64,000 nt of DNA from Macrocybe gigantea (GCA_011319805.1 SJRY01000040.1:434001-498000); one strand, 5' to 3'; positions 10,000 through 21,818 are shown, numbered from the stretch's first letter. Notes: generated by a model not told the origin, from the sequence alone. A program made the numbers and translations.

Positions 10000-12900
10000 A
10001 TGAAGCAATTTACCAAGTTTTTGAACAAACTCACTCCGAGTCGTAGACGGACGAACACTCCAACTGCGTCGCGTGCCCCATCTCCGTTGCTGCCTTCCAG
10101 TACCACCAGCGCTGGGAACCAGGCCGCCGTTGCCGGGCAAACCGCTGCCAGTACCTCGCCCCAGCTGTCTGCTATGCCGACATCCCTGATAGCGCCTCCT
10201 GCCTCTAACACTGGCAGCCAGGCCCCTCTCGCTGCGCAGACCGTCGTCAGTACCTCGCTCCAGCCACCTGCTGCGCAGGCGTCAGCTCCATTGCCGCCTC
10301 CTGGAGCCATTAATGCCGGAAATCAGACTGCTATCGTGGCCCCGCAGATCACTGCCGGTACCCCGCTCCCGCTTGTTAGTGCCAATCGCGCTGGCGATCA
10401 GGCCGCTGTTGTCCCCACTGTGCAGACCTCCAACACTTCAGCCCAGCCTTCTGGCCCCTACGCAGTTTCAGTAGCGGCCGCTAATGCCCCTCCTGGTGCC
10501 GCACAAACCACAAAGAGCACCATCCACGAAGGAATGAAGACTATCCTCCGTTTTATCCATGGTGCTGCAGATGCCTTCCCGCCCTTGAAATCAACTGCGG
10601 GAGGCCTCCTCGGCCTTATTGGTCTAATCGAGGTATGATTTTTCCGGTATCCTGATCAAGTCCCGTCTGAGAAGCCTTCTGCCAGAACACACGCGGGAAC
10701 AAAGATGATGCTGCTCTCCTCCTCACGAAGCTGGAGGCAGTCGTCTTGATTCTTGACAAGTACAAGGACAAGTCCTTCAAGGGCTCCGCGGGTGAACGTA
10801 TTATGCAGCTAAACAGGTCTTTTGTCCTCTGAGCATTTTCAGAATGTCGATCTGATGGCTTTATAGTGATATCGAAAAGCAAGTCCTCCGGATTAAAGAT
10901 GTACAGTCCCGATCGAAGCTTGCTGCTTTGGCCAATGTCCAAAAGGATGCAGACGATGTCAACAATGCTTATCGTACCTTATCTGGTCTCTTAGATGTGT
11001 TCTTGGTGAGTCGAGTCGTTGATATCTCAGACCTCCACACCATATCTCAAGCCTCCACACTGCCAAAGGTCGAAACAACCCTGTCTGTGGAACTCTCGAT
11101 CGGAGAACTGTCTCGAACTGTGAATCGACATCGGAAGGCAAGTGGTCATGTTTTCGTTCTTTGACAGATTTAGTGCTGAGGTATTATCCAGCTGAGCATG
11201 CTTGCGAGACTTGCACCCGTTCAACAGGCAGAATATGATGCCACCTTTGTGATCCGGCGCCGGGCTTGCACACAAAGGACTCGTGTCCAGATTCTTTCGG
11301 AGCTCTTGGGTTGGGCTGTGAATGCCAATGACAAGAGGATCTACTGGCTCAATGGAATGGCTGGTACAGGCAAGACCACAATTGCATACACATTTTGTAA
11401 GGCTCTCAAGGGCCTTGGTCAACTTGGGGCGTCATTCTTCTGTTCTCGCAATGATGCCTCCTGTAGTGCTGCAGAGCATATAGCACCAACTGTGGCTTTT
11501 CAGCTGGCTCGGTATTCTTCTGCTGTCTTTGATGCATTGTCCAGATACCTTGAAGAGAATCTTGGGGATTCTGGAAAGAACTTTGAAACTCAGTTTCGCC
11601 ATCTTCTGGTTCATCCTTTGCAAGAGGCAAGCTCAGACCTCTTACAGAAACATGCTGTTATTGTTATTGATGCTTTGGATGAATGTGCAAATCAGCAATT
11701 TGTCTCTGATTTCTTGGCCAATCTGTGGGCCTATGCTGCTTCTGTGCCTGTCAAGATCTTTATTACTAGTCGATCAGAGCCTGAATCCTATGGCAAGACT
11801 TTTGCAGTTGTATCTATTGCAACCAAGTTTTATCTTCATAATATTGAACAAAGCTTTGTTCAGCAGGACATAGAGCTCTTTATTCAAGAAAGGCTTGGTG
11901 ATCTTGCCAAAGAGCATAAAGTTCCTAAAGGCTGGCCTCCAGAAGCTGAGGTTAAAGCACTAGTTCAGCAATCTGGAACTTTGTTCATCTATGCAGCTAC
12001 TGCATGTGAATATATTGCTAGCAAAGGACTTATTGCTAGTCGTCTATCTTCTATTGTTGCAAATTACAATAAACCATCCAAGCTTCAGACTAAGCAACTT
12101 GATGATCTATATCTGATGATTTTGAATGAAGCTTATAAAGACTTGGAGGATCAAGAAAGGCTTGATATGAATAAAGTGCTTCAAACAGTTATAAATGTGC
12201 AAGTAGCACTTGATACTGAAACTTTAGCAATGCTTTTAAAACTTTCTGAAGATAAAGTTCTTAGCTTGCTCTCTGGGCTTCATTCTGTGCTATATGGATG
12301 TTCTGGAGAGAGGCCTGTTTCTGCATTACATGCTTCCTTTTCTGACTTCCTTTCTACTAAAGAAAGATCAGGAGAATACTATTTTTCAGTACAAAAAGCC
12401 CATCATATGATTGCTGAGCATTGCTTTTGGCTTATGAAAATGTTATTATGCAAAAATATCTGTGAATTGCAAGGATGTCCAGATAATAATGAAGTTTCAG
12501 AAGATATAATTACTCAGCATATTTCAAAAGCATTAGCATATGCCTGTGAATATTGGATTTTCATACTGCTCAAACAAAGGGCCTGGAAGCTATACTATTA
12601 GAATTCTTCTTGGAACAAAGTCTTTTTTGGATTGAATGCCTGAGTTGGTTGAATAGTCTTGATTCTATTGCATGGCTACTTAGAAAGTTGGAAAAATGGG
12701 CATTGGATGTAAGTCAATAGTGTAAATTGATAAATCAACAAATATCTGATTTGCATTTTTAAAAAAGCTCAATAATAAAAATCTATTAAAATGGATATTT
12801 GATTTTCAGCGATTTCTAATGCAGAACATTGCATTATTAAAAGTCAATGCACTTCAGACATATATATCTGCTCTTATATGGCTACCAGAAAAATCTTGCA

Positions 12901-13707
12901 TTCAAAATACTTGGAGCAGAAGATTTTTAAAAGTACTACCAATTCTTCAAGGATTGGATAATGAATGGTCAGCCTGTGAAATAGTATGTTTGGGCCATTC
13001 TAGTTTTGTTTACTCTGTTGTTTTCTCATCTGATGGCACCAGAATTGCATCAGGCTCTAATGATAAAACAATTAGAATATGGAATGCAATAACAGGAGAA
13101 TGCACTCAAGTAATTCCTAGCCATTTAGGATGGATGGCATCTATTATGTTTTCACCTGATGGTACTAGAATTGCATCAGGCTCTGAAGATACAGTTAGAG
13201 TATGGAATGCAATAACAGGAGAATGCACTCAAATATTTTCTGGCCATTCAGGCCAGATAACATCTATTGATTTCTCACCTGATGGTGCTAGAATTGCATC
13301 AGGCTCTAATGATAAAACAATTAGAATATGGAATGCAATAACAGGAGAATGCACTCAAATATTTTCTGGCCATTCAAATCGGGTTACATCTATTGATTTC
13401 TCACCTGATGGCACTAGAATTGCATCAGGCTCTGATGATAATACAGTTAGAGTATGGAATGCAATAACAGGAGAATGCATTCAAACTCTTTCTAGTTGCT
13501 CAGTTCCAATCACTGCTATTTTTTTAGTGAATCAAACTGAATCTAGTTTATCTATACCTTGGAATGATTCTGAATGGATTCATAAGAACAGTAATAGATT
13601 GTTCTGGATTCCTCCAAAATACAGAAAATTTTTATATTATAGATCTTTTTAACAATCAACTTACTATTGGATATAGAACAGGTTCTACTGTTATACTTGC
13701 TGTATAG
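10000..13707 (+). CDS. NACHT-WD40 NLR-like protein, with two single-base frameshifts
   Basis: Exon 1 (ATG 10000) encodes a Pro/Ala/Thr-rich leader ending in a helical region, AADAFPPLKSTAGGLLGLIG. Short exons follow (about 10695-10817 and 10867-11005), then one at about 11071-11137 ending VNRHRK before a GC donor. The NACHT exon begins LSMLARLAPVQQAEYDA at 11192. Walker A is GMAGTGKTT (about 11356) and Walker B is VIVIDALDEC (about 11660). ITSRSEP follows. The frame breaks near 12560: YACEYWIF continues as HTAQTKGLEAILLEF only one base out of frame, one T short in a T-run. After a GTAAGT...TTTCAG intron (about 12711-12810) the WD40 part follows. Near 13645 a second one-base slip separates PPKYRKFLYY from DLFNNQLTIGYRTGSTVI, which ends at 13707. 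Fungal NLRs of this form act in non-self recognition or cell death, which is family knowledge. As written, the protein would stop at 12601. Confidence 0.82.
12988..13488 (+). repeat. Four near-identical WD40 repeats of about 126 bp
   Basis: Four tandem units, each with SPDGTRIASGSxDxTIRIWNAITGEC or a close variant. Units 3 and 4 differ at only a few bases and unit 2 is one codon shorter. Such high internal identity is typical of fungal NLR repeat arrays that evolve by repeat shuffling. Four blades are fewer than the seven of a usual propeller, with degenerate C-terminal strands following. Confidence 0.88.
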
Positions 13708-14186
13708 GATTGCTCTACTTTGATTTGACTTCTTTTTGTATGGTGTAATACTCTGTTGTGAATCATATTATGTCTCCTGATTTATAAAAAAAAACAATAA
13801 TGAATTTTGTAATGATATAAATATAACCTTCATAAATCACAACTTGCCTAAAGACCAATTCCATCATTAATCTTCTCAAGTAGATTAAGTATATCTTCTA
13901 ACAATCTGTCTGATACAAAATAATTTCATTACTCATAAGATAGACCTCAGTCAAAATAGACTACATCACATGACTTTTGCATTACAAAAGCATGATAAAA
14001 AATACAAAAGAATTAACAGGAGTTGCAGTCAGATGGTTATCAAGATTCTAAAACCATCAGGTCCTAGAGAAATGTATTTTGAAACTTTCTATAGTTGCAG
14101 ATTTTGCAATTTCACAATGTAGAAGAAGCTATTAAAGAAATAGTTACGAGGTTAGCTAATGCAGTGAACAAATTAGGCAGTTTAGC
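13708..14186. other. AT-rich 3' flank of the NLR gene, nothing recognised
   Basis: This has no supported coding frame. It is AT-rich and nearly CpG-free, like the 3' part of the NLR gene, and ends where the first B LTR starts. A short A-run is near 13787. Confidence 0.5.
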
Positions 14187-14583
14187 TGTTATGAATTCAA
14201 GGAGCCAAAACCATTACCAAGAGATATCGTAAGGATAAACATGTGACAAACACCAGTCACATGACAAATACACATATGAGATATGACATGAAAAACTATG
14301 AGGAAGTCATATGATGAGGACATGTCAGCACTAAGGAATATTACTCATTGCCTGCTGGATATCATGAGATGCTCAGTCAGCCATGACTCTTATGACTAGT
14401 AGCAATAAGTTCTCATAACATGAGGGTAACATGTGGTATGTAACATAGCCCTATATAAATAGGTAGAACTTGTACAGTAGAACCCAGCTTTGAGCTAGCT
14501 AATCATTAGCATTCTTCTCCCTGCCTCTCATGACAGTTTGTGAAGCCTGAGTGACTTGCACACAGAATTGGTTTTGCATAGCA
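14187..14583 (+). mobile_element. LTR of element B (5' LTR of the B copy)
   Basis: This 397-bp unit starts TGTTATGA and ends TTGCATAGCA. It matches the units at 22653-23065, 25617-25999 and 55795-57353. A TATATAAAT box is at 14452-14460. The presumed RNA start (CAGCTTTGAGCT, 14485) is 33 nt downstream of the TATA start. Gag sequence follows on its right side, so this is a 5' LTR. Confidence 0.8.
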
Positions 14584-14585
14584 AA

Positions 14586-14597
14586 AGCTCGAAGCTG
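14586..14597 (+). promoter_or_regulatory. Self-priming primer-binding site of element B
   Basis: AGCTCGAAGCTG lies 2 nt after the LTR end. It is the perfect reverse complement of CAGCTTCGAGCT, found in the B LTRs at 22653-23065 and 55795-57353. The LTR next to it has one C-to-T change at a CpG. This is the arrangement of Tf1/sushi self-priming elements rather than tRNA priming. Confidence 0.65.
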
Positions 14598-15626
14598 TCT
14601 ACTGTACACCTTACTTTTCTTGCCTCTACTCTCACTGAACCCTCCTTCATCATCAGATGGCCCCATATGCTATGCAACCTTAGGAACCCACTGTGTCCTC
14701 ACATCTCATAACTAACATTTCTATCTTCAACTTCCATTCCCCACCCTATGCCAACCCATATTTTGATCTCTGTCTAAAGTCTTTGCTCATTGTACTTGGA
14801 TGTATGAGAGGACTAAGGGTAACATTGAGCCTGACCCTGTCTGAATTCAAGCATCATAAGGCTGTGCTAGAGTAATCTTCAGAGAGCTCTATCGTGTGTC
14901 TGACCAAGTAGATTGTTGACTCAGAGTGTACTTTAGCAAGAGAGATTGAAGGACTCAGTTGTGCAGATAGTTCCCACTCATCTCACTTTATGCCCATTGA
15001 AGATCATTGTTGGGAACGTGTTGCTGATTTGAAATGAGAAAGAGATTGATTACTAAACCATTGGGATTCCTAATGATTTGAAACCTTTCTTAACCACTGT
15101 TTGAGGCATTTCTGTAGCTACAGAGATTAGAGCAGACCCTTCCATGGTTTAACAGGCACTATCCCTTTCCTGGACACACCAAAGCAGGAGTTGACAGTCG
15201 TGCGCTGCCTGCATGGTACTAATTGACTACTCTAACAACCTCTGACCTCTGAATGCCACCTATAATAGAACTTATCACTGCCATTTGGGCATTCATCACT
15301 ATTATTTTCACCACCCTCTTCATTGCCAACCCCTTCTCCCTAGCCTGGGGGAATCTCTAAAACAATCTGCAACAAATAGAACAGGTACAACAGGTGACCT
15401 GGACTTTGGTCAATGTGATCAAAGAAGAATTGGACTTGGGCAAGAAGCCCAAGAGAATGAAATCAGAACTACCAGATCTATATAAAGAGGATCCCAGCCT
15501 AATCAGAAGTTGGCTTTGATGAATGGAAGTCTACTTCAATAAGGAAGAAATCACCAACAAGTGGGATATGATTATCTATGTATTGCAATGAATCATGGAA
15601 GGCAAGGCCAAACACACACAGAACTG
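14598..15626 (+). pseudogene. Element B leader and N-terminal gag fragment
   Basis: The last ~250 bases read as a Ty3/gypsy capsid: VIKEELDLGKKPKRMKSELP, then IRSWL, MEVYFNKEEITNKWDMIIYV and IMEGKAKHTQN, with stops in between. The frame is cut at AACTG by element A1. Its continuation (NWADSKL.EWLEFKTEL) is found inverted at 26000-26415. Upstream of about 15250 the sequence is leader-like and has no recognised domain. Confidence 0.65.
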
Positions 15627-15944
15627 TGTTAGGCTAGATGAATCTCAGAAGGACTTGGGCAGACTAAGTGCGAGAGTGGTCTTGAGATGATGGCAAAAGG
15701 AATATTAAGCCTAGCACTACTGGTACATCTGGGAGTCCTTATATACATTACAGTACTCGAGCATGGACCATGGGCTGCGCAATGCTGTGGACTGCAGATG
15801 AGTAAGACTGGAAGGAGATGACTCAGGATGACTAGGGAAGTGGGATGACTCGATGGCTGCATGCTGCGCAGCATGACGGGGGATAAGGGATGTGGGAAAG
15901 ATAAGATAAGAAAATGAATGGTCCTTTGGGCGACATCTGTAACA
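15627..15944 (-). repeat. 3' LTR of A1
   Basis: 318-bp LTR in reverse orientation, with TGTTAGGC at the left end and TAACA at the right. The polypurine tract GAGAGGGTGA (reverse strand) abuts it on the internal side. Confidence 0.85.
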
Positions 15945-15974
15945 TCACCCTCTCTGTAGATTCGCGTCCTCGCG

Positions 15975-16390
15975 AAAAACCTTAGTCCAGCTGTCCCCAC
16001 CCAGTATTGGTCTCCCAGGCAGTTGCAGCATGTGGGGCCCATGTATGAATGAGCTCTTCATTATAGGTGCAGATGTGATGGAGTGTAGTGGCGAGGAGTT
16101 TAAGTCACTGGTTTTCTGTGCAAAGCATTTCCATTGCCTCACGAAGTGCGATACGTTCAGCTGCAGTGGGGCCGGTCCCATCAGGGGTTCGCCCAGTCCA
16201 GAGGTGCATGCGGACAGTCATAACATAGCGCATATACACACCAAGTGTGATGGCGAGGGGGTCCATGTAGTCGCTGCCATTGAGAATCCTTGCTAGATTC
16301 TCATGGTCGTTTGGGCGGTTGGGGGTAGGTGCATGGCTGTCGTTGCTGCTGTCAATGCTGATGGGGCGTTGGTGGTCATGAAGTGCGATT
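15975..16390 (-). pseudogene. A1 ORF3
   Basis: This encodes an unrecognised ~130-residue protein with the segments NLARILNGSDYMDPLAITLG, RTPDGTGPTAAERIALREAM and, after a stop, an amphipathic stretch ending ETNTGWGQLD. It matches the region downstream of pol in A2-A4. In A1 a one-base loss places it in the pol frame rather than behind the ATGA overlap seen in the other copies. No known domain is recognised. Confidence 0.5.
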
Positions 16391-19300
16391 TTGGTCTTCT
16401 TCCCTCTTGTCATGATCCTTTTATCCTGGTTTGCAGTCTTCTTTAGGAAGTGGTCTAGAGCTTGCTGTGCATTCCCCAGTTCTTTCTCTTTGATCTATGT
16501 GTTCTCTTCATGTCTGTATCCTTTCCATTTGACCAGGAATAGCATTCCCCTCCCTTGTTTCTTCCTTTTTAGGATCTCTTCTATCTCATACTCTTCTTTA
16601 TCATTTATGATTTCAGGGGGTGGTGGCAATGGTCATTCTTGTAGCTTGAAACGGGGTCCTTTATAGGGCAGTGTTTCATTGAACATGGGGTGTATCAGCT
16701 GCCATGATGCTGGGAGTTCCAGGCAATATGCTGAGGCTCCTTTCTTTTCAACCACCTTGAACAGTCCGTATCGGAGTGCCGATAACTTCTTTGCTGGTCG
16801 ATTGACTGTGATATTGGTGGCTTCTAGCCATACTCTATCCCCTTTCTTGTATTCACGGGCTGGTCTTCACCTCGCATTATAATTGTCTTTGGCTTGTGTT
16901 TGTGCATACTGCAGCGCAGCATTTGCTTCTTTCTGTATTTGGTTCATTCTTTTGATGAAGTCCTTTGCTGCGGGGTTATTCCCTTCTGCCATCTGTGGTT
17001 CTCCTTTCCAGGGGTGCATTCCATAGTTGAGGTAGAATGGTGTTTCCTTTGTTCCCTGGTGCGCTTTGTCATTGTACTGGTATTCTGTGATTGCTATCTA
17101 TTCTGCCCAATCGTCCTGTAAGTTGTTTGTGAAGCTTCTGAGGAAGGCTTCCATTTCTTGGTGGGATCGCTCTGCTTGTCCATTTGTCTGTGGATGATAG
17201 GCCGTTGATAAATTTTGCTTTGTTCTGAGTAATTTTAGAAGTTCTGTCATGAATCGCGCTGTGAATTGGGGTCCTCGGTCACTGATGATCTTTCGTGGGA
17301 TTCCATGAAGCCGCTACACATTGTCTCAATATAATCATGCAAGACCTTCTGCTGTGAGTTTGGTCTTCATGGGAACTAGGTGGATCATCTTGGTTAGGCG
17401 GTCTGTGACTGTGGCAATGGCATTAAAGCCATTCGAGCTGGGTAGCAGTCCTATGAGATCTACTCCGATATCTTCCCATGGTTGCTGTGGGACCTCGTGC
17501 GGGTGTAGGGGTGCATGTTTCTTTTGTTGGATGATTTTGTTTCACTGACATGTTTCGCATCCGTTGATATACTTCTTGATGTCCGTTAGCATTGATGGCC
17601 ACCAATAAGTGTGGTTTATGAGCTCGTGCATGCAGTATTGTCCTGGGTGTCCTCTGATAGGTGTGTCATGGTGTTCAAACATGATGTCTTCCTTCAGTTT
17701 GTTGTCTGGAGGAATATAGATTTTTCCTCCTACATATATGATGTGGTTTTCTTCTGTGAACCAGTGTGGTTTTTTCTTCAGTGCTGTTGTTACGATCATC
17801 TCCCTTCGTATGCATTGTCGAATTTGTTCTATCCTTGAGGATTCAATCATCGTGATTCCTCTTGTTTGTATTGTCTCATTATTTTCTGCTTCTTCTTTTC
17901 ATGGGTGTTCGTCCTTGAACATCATAAATTCGAAGTCTCATTCATTATTCTCTTCCAGATGTCAAATGAATGCTGCTTCTTTGATCATTTGTATGTTGTC
18001 CTTCTCTGCTAGGTTTTCTTCATATCCTGCCATCCGTGACAGGACATCTGCTTTTCCATTGGCCTTTCCTGGTACATGTTGCAGTTCGTAGTCATATTCC
18101 TGTAATTTCAGATACCAGCCAATCTGTCTTGAATTGAGTCATTGTGGCTTCCACAAATATGATAGGTTTTTGTGATCTGTCAATATTTCAAACTTCTCTC
18201 GAGCTTTTAGGAGGTATTGTCTCCATGTCTTTAGCACAACCATTATTGCAAGGAGTTCCTTATCATAGATTTCATAGTTCTGTTCTGCTACAGTCATGCA
18301 TCTTGAAATGAAGGCAATTGGGTGCTATAGTCCTTTCTGCTGTTGTGATAGTACTGCTCCAATGGCATATCCTGAGGCATCCATTTTGACTCAGAATTTT
18401 CCTTCTGTTTGTGGTAGTGCTAGAATGGGTGCTGAGGTTATATGTCAGATCAGCTCTTTGAAAGCATCCTGTTGCTTGTCTGTCCACTGGAATGCTTTGT
18501 TTCCAGTCAACTCCATCAGGGGTTTAGCGACCTTTGCATATCCCTTGATGAATCGTCGGTAAAAGTTTGTGAATCCCAAGAACTTTTGTAGTTCTTTCTT
18601 CATCTTTGGGGTTGGCCAGGATTGTACGGCTGTGATCTTTTCTGATTCCATTTCTACCTTCCCTTCTCCTATGATGTATCCTAGTACTGGGACTTTTGAT
18701 GATTCCCAGATGCATTTCAGTCCTTTGATGAACAAGTCATTCTTGTTCAGTATCTCTATGACTTCTATAGTATTCTTTTGGAGTTCCTCTTGTGTTTGTC
18801 CAATGATTATGATGTCATCCATATAGATTATGCACACTCTTCTTCGTATTTGGTCTTAGAAGAGGCTCGCCATCATTCGGCTAAAAGTGCCTGGTGCATT
18901 GCACTGCCCAAAATACATGACTGTCAGTTCGAAGAGTCCTCTTGCTGTTAGGAAGGCTGCCTTCCATTCGTCCCCTTTCTGGATGTGCACGTTATTGTAT
19001 CCCCAGATAATATCGATCTTGCTAAAATACTTTGCTCCTTGTAGTACATCAAGGAGCTCACTAATGTGTGGTAGTGGGAACTTGTCCTTGACCATATATT
19101 TGTTTATTTCCCAGTAGTCTTGGATGAGTCATTTGCTTCCATCCTTCTTGTTGCAAAAGAAGCAGGATACTGCATAAGGTGATTTCGATGGGCATATTTT
19201 TCCTGTTCTTAATCCTTCTTTGACAAAGGCATCTAGTTCCTCTAGTTCCTTCTGCATCATTAGATAGACCTTGCTCAGTATCGTTTTGGGTGCATCTTTC

Positions 19301-19996
19301 GTTAAGTTTATTTCATGGTCCCATTCTTTGTGGTCTGGTAAGCGATCAAAGTTCTTCTCCTTGAAGAGGTGTTTGAATCTGATCAGATATGGGGGTATCT
19401 GGGTTCCTGTCTTGTCACTGGCTGTGGTTTTTGCTGGTTTAGCCATTTTCTGTATCTTAATCGTCTGGTGGTTTATTTTGCATGTTTTAGGGCATCTGTC
19501 GAAAACAACTTCTCCTGTCCTCCATTTGATCATTGGGTTGTGGTAGACAAGCCAGTCATGTCCTAGTAGCATGTTGGTTTTTCTGATATCGAGTACGATG
19601 GCTTTCATGTGCTCCTTGTGTCCTTTAATGTCGATGTGGACCTCCGCTAGTCAGTCTGCTGTTTTCTGGCAGTTGGGTGATCCGTCTGCATTTATGATGG
19701 GAATCTTCTTGATTCGTCATGTCTTCAGTCCTGTTTTTGCTACTATCGCAGTGTTGATGCAGGTCCTATCCGCTCCGCTATCGACTTCCAGTGTTATCGT
19801 TGTGATTCCTTTTCGCGTTCATATTCTTGCTGGTACTGCGAGTTCTTTCCTCTTTGGTGGTTTGTCCCCTTGGATGGTTTTCCTTGGTGCTTCAGATCAC
19901 TTGGCAGGAATGGTGTATTTCAGAGTATGGGATGATCTACATCTGGTATCGAAGCGAGTCTGTTTCAGTTGTATGGGTCACAATTTAGCACCTCCT
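16391..19996 (-). pseudogene. A1 pol: protease, RT, RNase H, integrase, chromodomain
   Basis: Read leftward. The protease has EVDSGADRTC (about 19780). RT has KYFSKIDIIWGYNN and the catalytic YMDD (about 18815). The RNase H region is around 18250-18450. The integrase zinc site has HDTPIRGHPGQYCMHEL and GCETCQ (about 17545-17680), and its DDE core follows (about 17150-17480). A chromodomain is at about 16470-16590 (MLFLVKWKGY). Pol begins one base back relative to gag. Stops are mainly TGA replacing CGA, plus a TAG for Trp in the chromodomain that A3 shares. The protein set fits a chromovirus. Confidence 0.82.
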
Positions 19997-21137
19997 AGTT
20001 GGACCCTTCGACAAAACCCTCTTTGTCAGAGCTTTCTTCATCTTTGTCTTCTTCGTCCTCTCCTTCTTCTTCTTTCACTTCTCTGACCCGGGATTTTCCT
20101 TTCTTCTTCTTCTTGCAGTTCCATGCATAGTATCCCTTTAAGCCACAATTGAAACATGCGACATTTGCTGCTCCTTTTCATAGTTCTGGGCAGTTTCGTG
20201 AGAGGTGTCCTGGTTTATTGCAGTTGAAGCAGTTGTTGCTTCATACTTTGTCGACTTCTATGGCCTGTCCTGCTCCTTGGCTTGGATTTCCGGGTTTGCG
20301 CTGATTGCTTGTGAATTCTCCTCTCATCACATTTCTGTGTTCATCAATGTTTCATCCAATCACTTGAACTGTCTTGATATATTCATCTCCATCTGTTGGA
20401 AGTGTGGAGATCGAGTGTACGGCTTCTGCTGTCCTTCAGTTTAAGCTCTTCTCGAGTAGGAAACGAGGGGCTGTTCCTGTCATTCCTGCTTTCCCTGCGA
20501 GGTCTACGAATTCATCCAGAAATTTGTCAATGGGTCAGTTCCCCTGTCTGATATTGAATAATTTGCTCCCTGCTTGTGATGGCGACATGATGTTGCTGAA
20601 TTGTGTCTCTATCTCAGTTATGAAGTCGGCCCATGTGCTTTGGTTGGTAGTGGTGTCGATCTTCTTTGATGCCCAGTGGGCTCCTGGTCCATCAGTCATT
20701 CTGGACAGGACTGCTCCAATCTTCTGTGTATCTGTCAGGTCTCCATGTGTGGTTATGTAAAGTTTCATCTTTCTCCACCAAATGTTGAAGGATGTTTGAT
20801 CTCCTGTAAAGGATTTCGGATCAGCAATGATTCCCTTGTATTCTGTCATCATCCTTTGGGGAGTTTCTTCATCGTTTTCTTGGTCTTGGTTTTCCTGTTC
20901 CTGGATCTGTTGTTCTTGGATCTGCTGTGCTTGTACTTGGGCTTGCTGTTCTTGGAGCTGTTTCTGTCTTCACTCCTCTCTCTGTTCTTTCCAGTAGTCT
21001 AGGTCAACTCCTGTGATTCTACAAGCTTGTTCAAAATCGGCCCACTCTGCAGCGGTCAGTCCATTTGTCTTTGGTAATCCTTTTCGCTCCCTCCACTGAT
21101 AGTCTTCATCCCAGTCGCTATTGCTTACTTTCGCCAC
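19995..21137 (-). pseudogene. A1 gag, 381 codons with stops
   Basis: It starts at GTG (ATG in A3) and ends at TAG. It has a Gln-rich segment, capsid KSFTGDQTSFNIWWRKMKLY, and two zinc knuckles: [14 protein letters not shown] and [14 protein letters not shown] (His replaced by Tyr). The acidic C-terminus is KEEEGEDEEDKDEESSD. The length is exactly that of the other three copies, but internal TGA codons break it. Confidence 0.8.
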
Positions 21138-21330
21138 GGTGGTGCGATTCTCTCCTTATGCAGTGCTTCAGTGGATTGGTCCTCTGAAGGGGTTCAGCGG
21201 TTTCGTTACTGTGTGTCCTTGACTCTGATGTCATTCTCATTGGTTCTGTCATATGCTCTGTGCATCGTATCCTCTCTGTATCAGTATGTCTTCCTCCTGT
21301 ATTCGGCGATTATAGTTCTCAATCTGTTGT

Positions 21331-21773
21331 CACCTAAAGTCTCGGGCTTGTGTTCACTCTTCTCTCATTTTCTTGCAGATGGGTTTGTCCTTTTCTTTGG
21401 CAAGAAGATTCTGGTCTGACCACAGCTCTTCTGGGCTTATCCTGTATTCTCCTTCTAGGAAAAGTTCTGCAATGAGTTGTGCTGCTCCTTCGCTGAGGAT
21501 CTCAGCAGGCTCGTCTGTGGTGGTGAAGGCAAACTCTCTCAGAAATGCCTGTTCTTCGTCATCACTACTTGGTGTAGGCGTGCGCTCTCTCTTTCATTTG
21601 TTTGGATTGCTAGTGTCTCTGCAGGTGGCATGGACTGTCTCTGCGAATGGCATGGACTGCAATATTTGGTCTACTTCTCTGAGCCAAGTGCTCTCGTCAC
21701 TCGTGCTACTGCTCACTGGGTCAGTGACTGCTTGTCATTGAATGTTAATTAAGTCTTTGATGAAGCGTGACAT
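21331..21773 (-). pseudogene. A1 ORF0
   Basis: A small frame upstream of gag starting MSRFIKDLIN, with acidic and Ser-rich character (TPSSDDEEQAFLRE, SPEELWSDQNLL). It is interrupted by TGA codons where A3 is open. It matches no domain I know. Confidence 0.55.
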
Positions 21774-21818
21774 GGTGTATGTATGAGTCTGAGAGAGTCT
21801 CGACGAGGCTTAATATCT

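Noticed and set aside
12988..13488. CRISPR-like regular repeats.
   Set aside because: They are tandem coding WD40 units without spacers in a eukaryotic gene.
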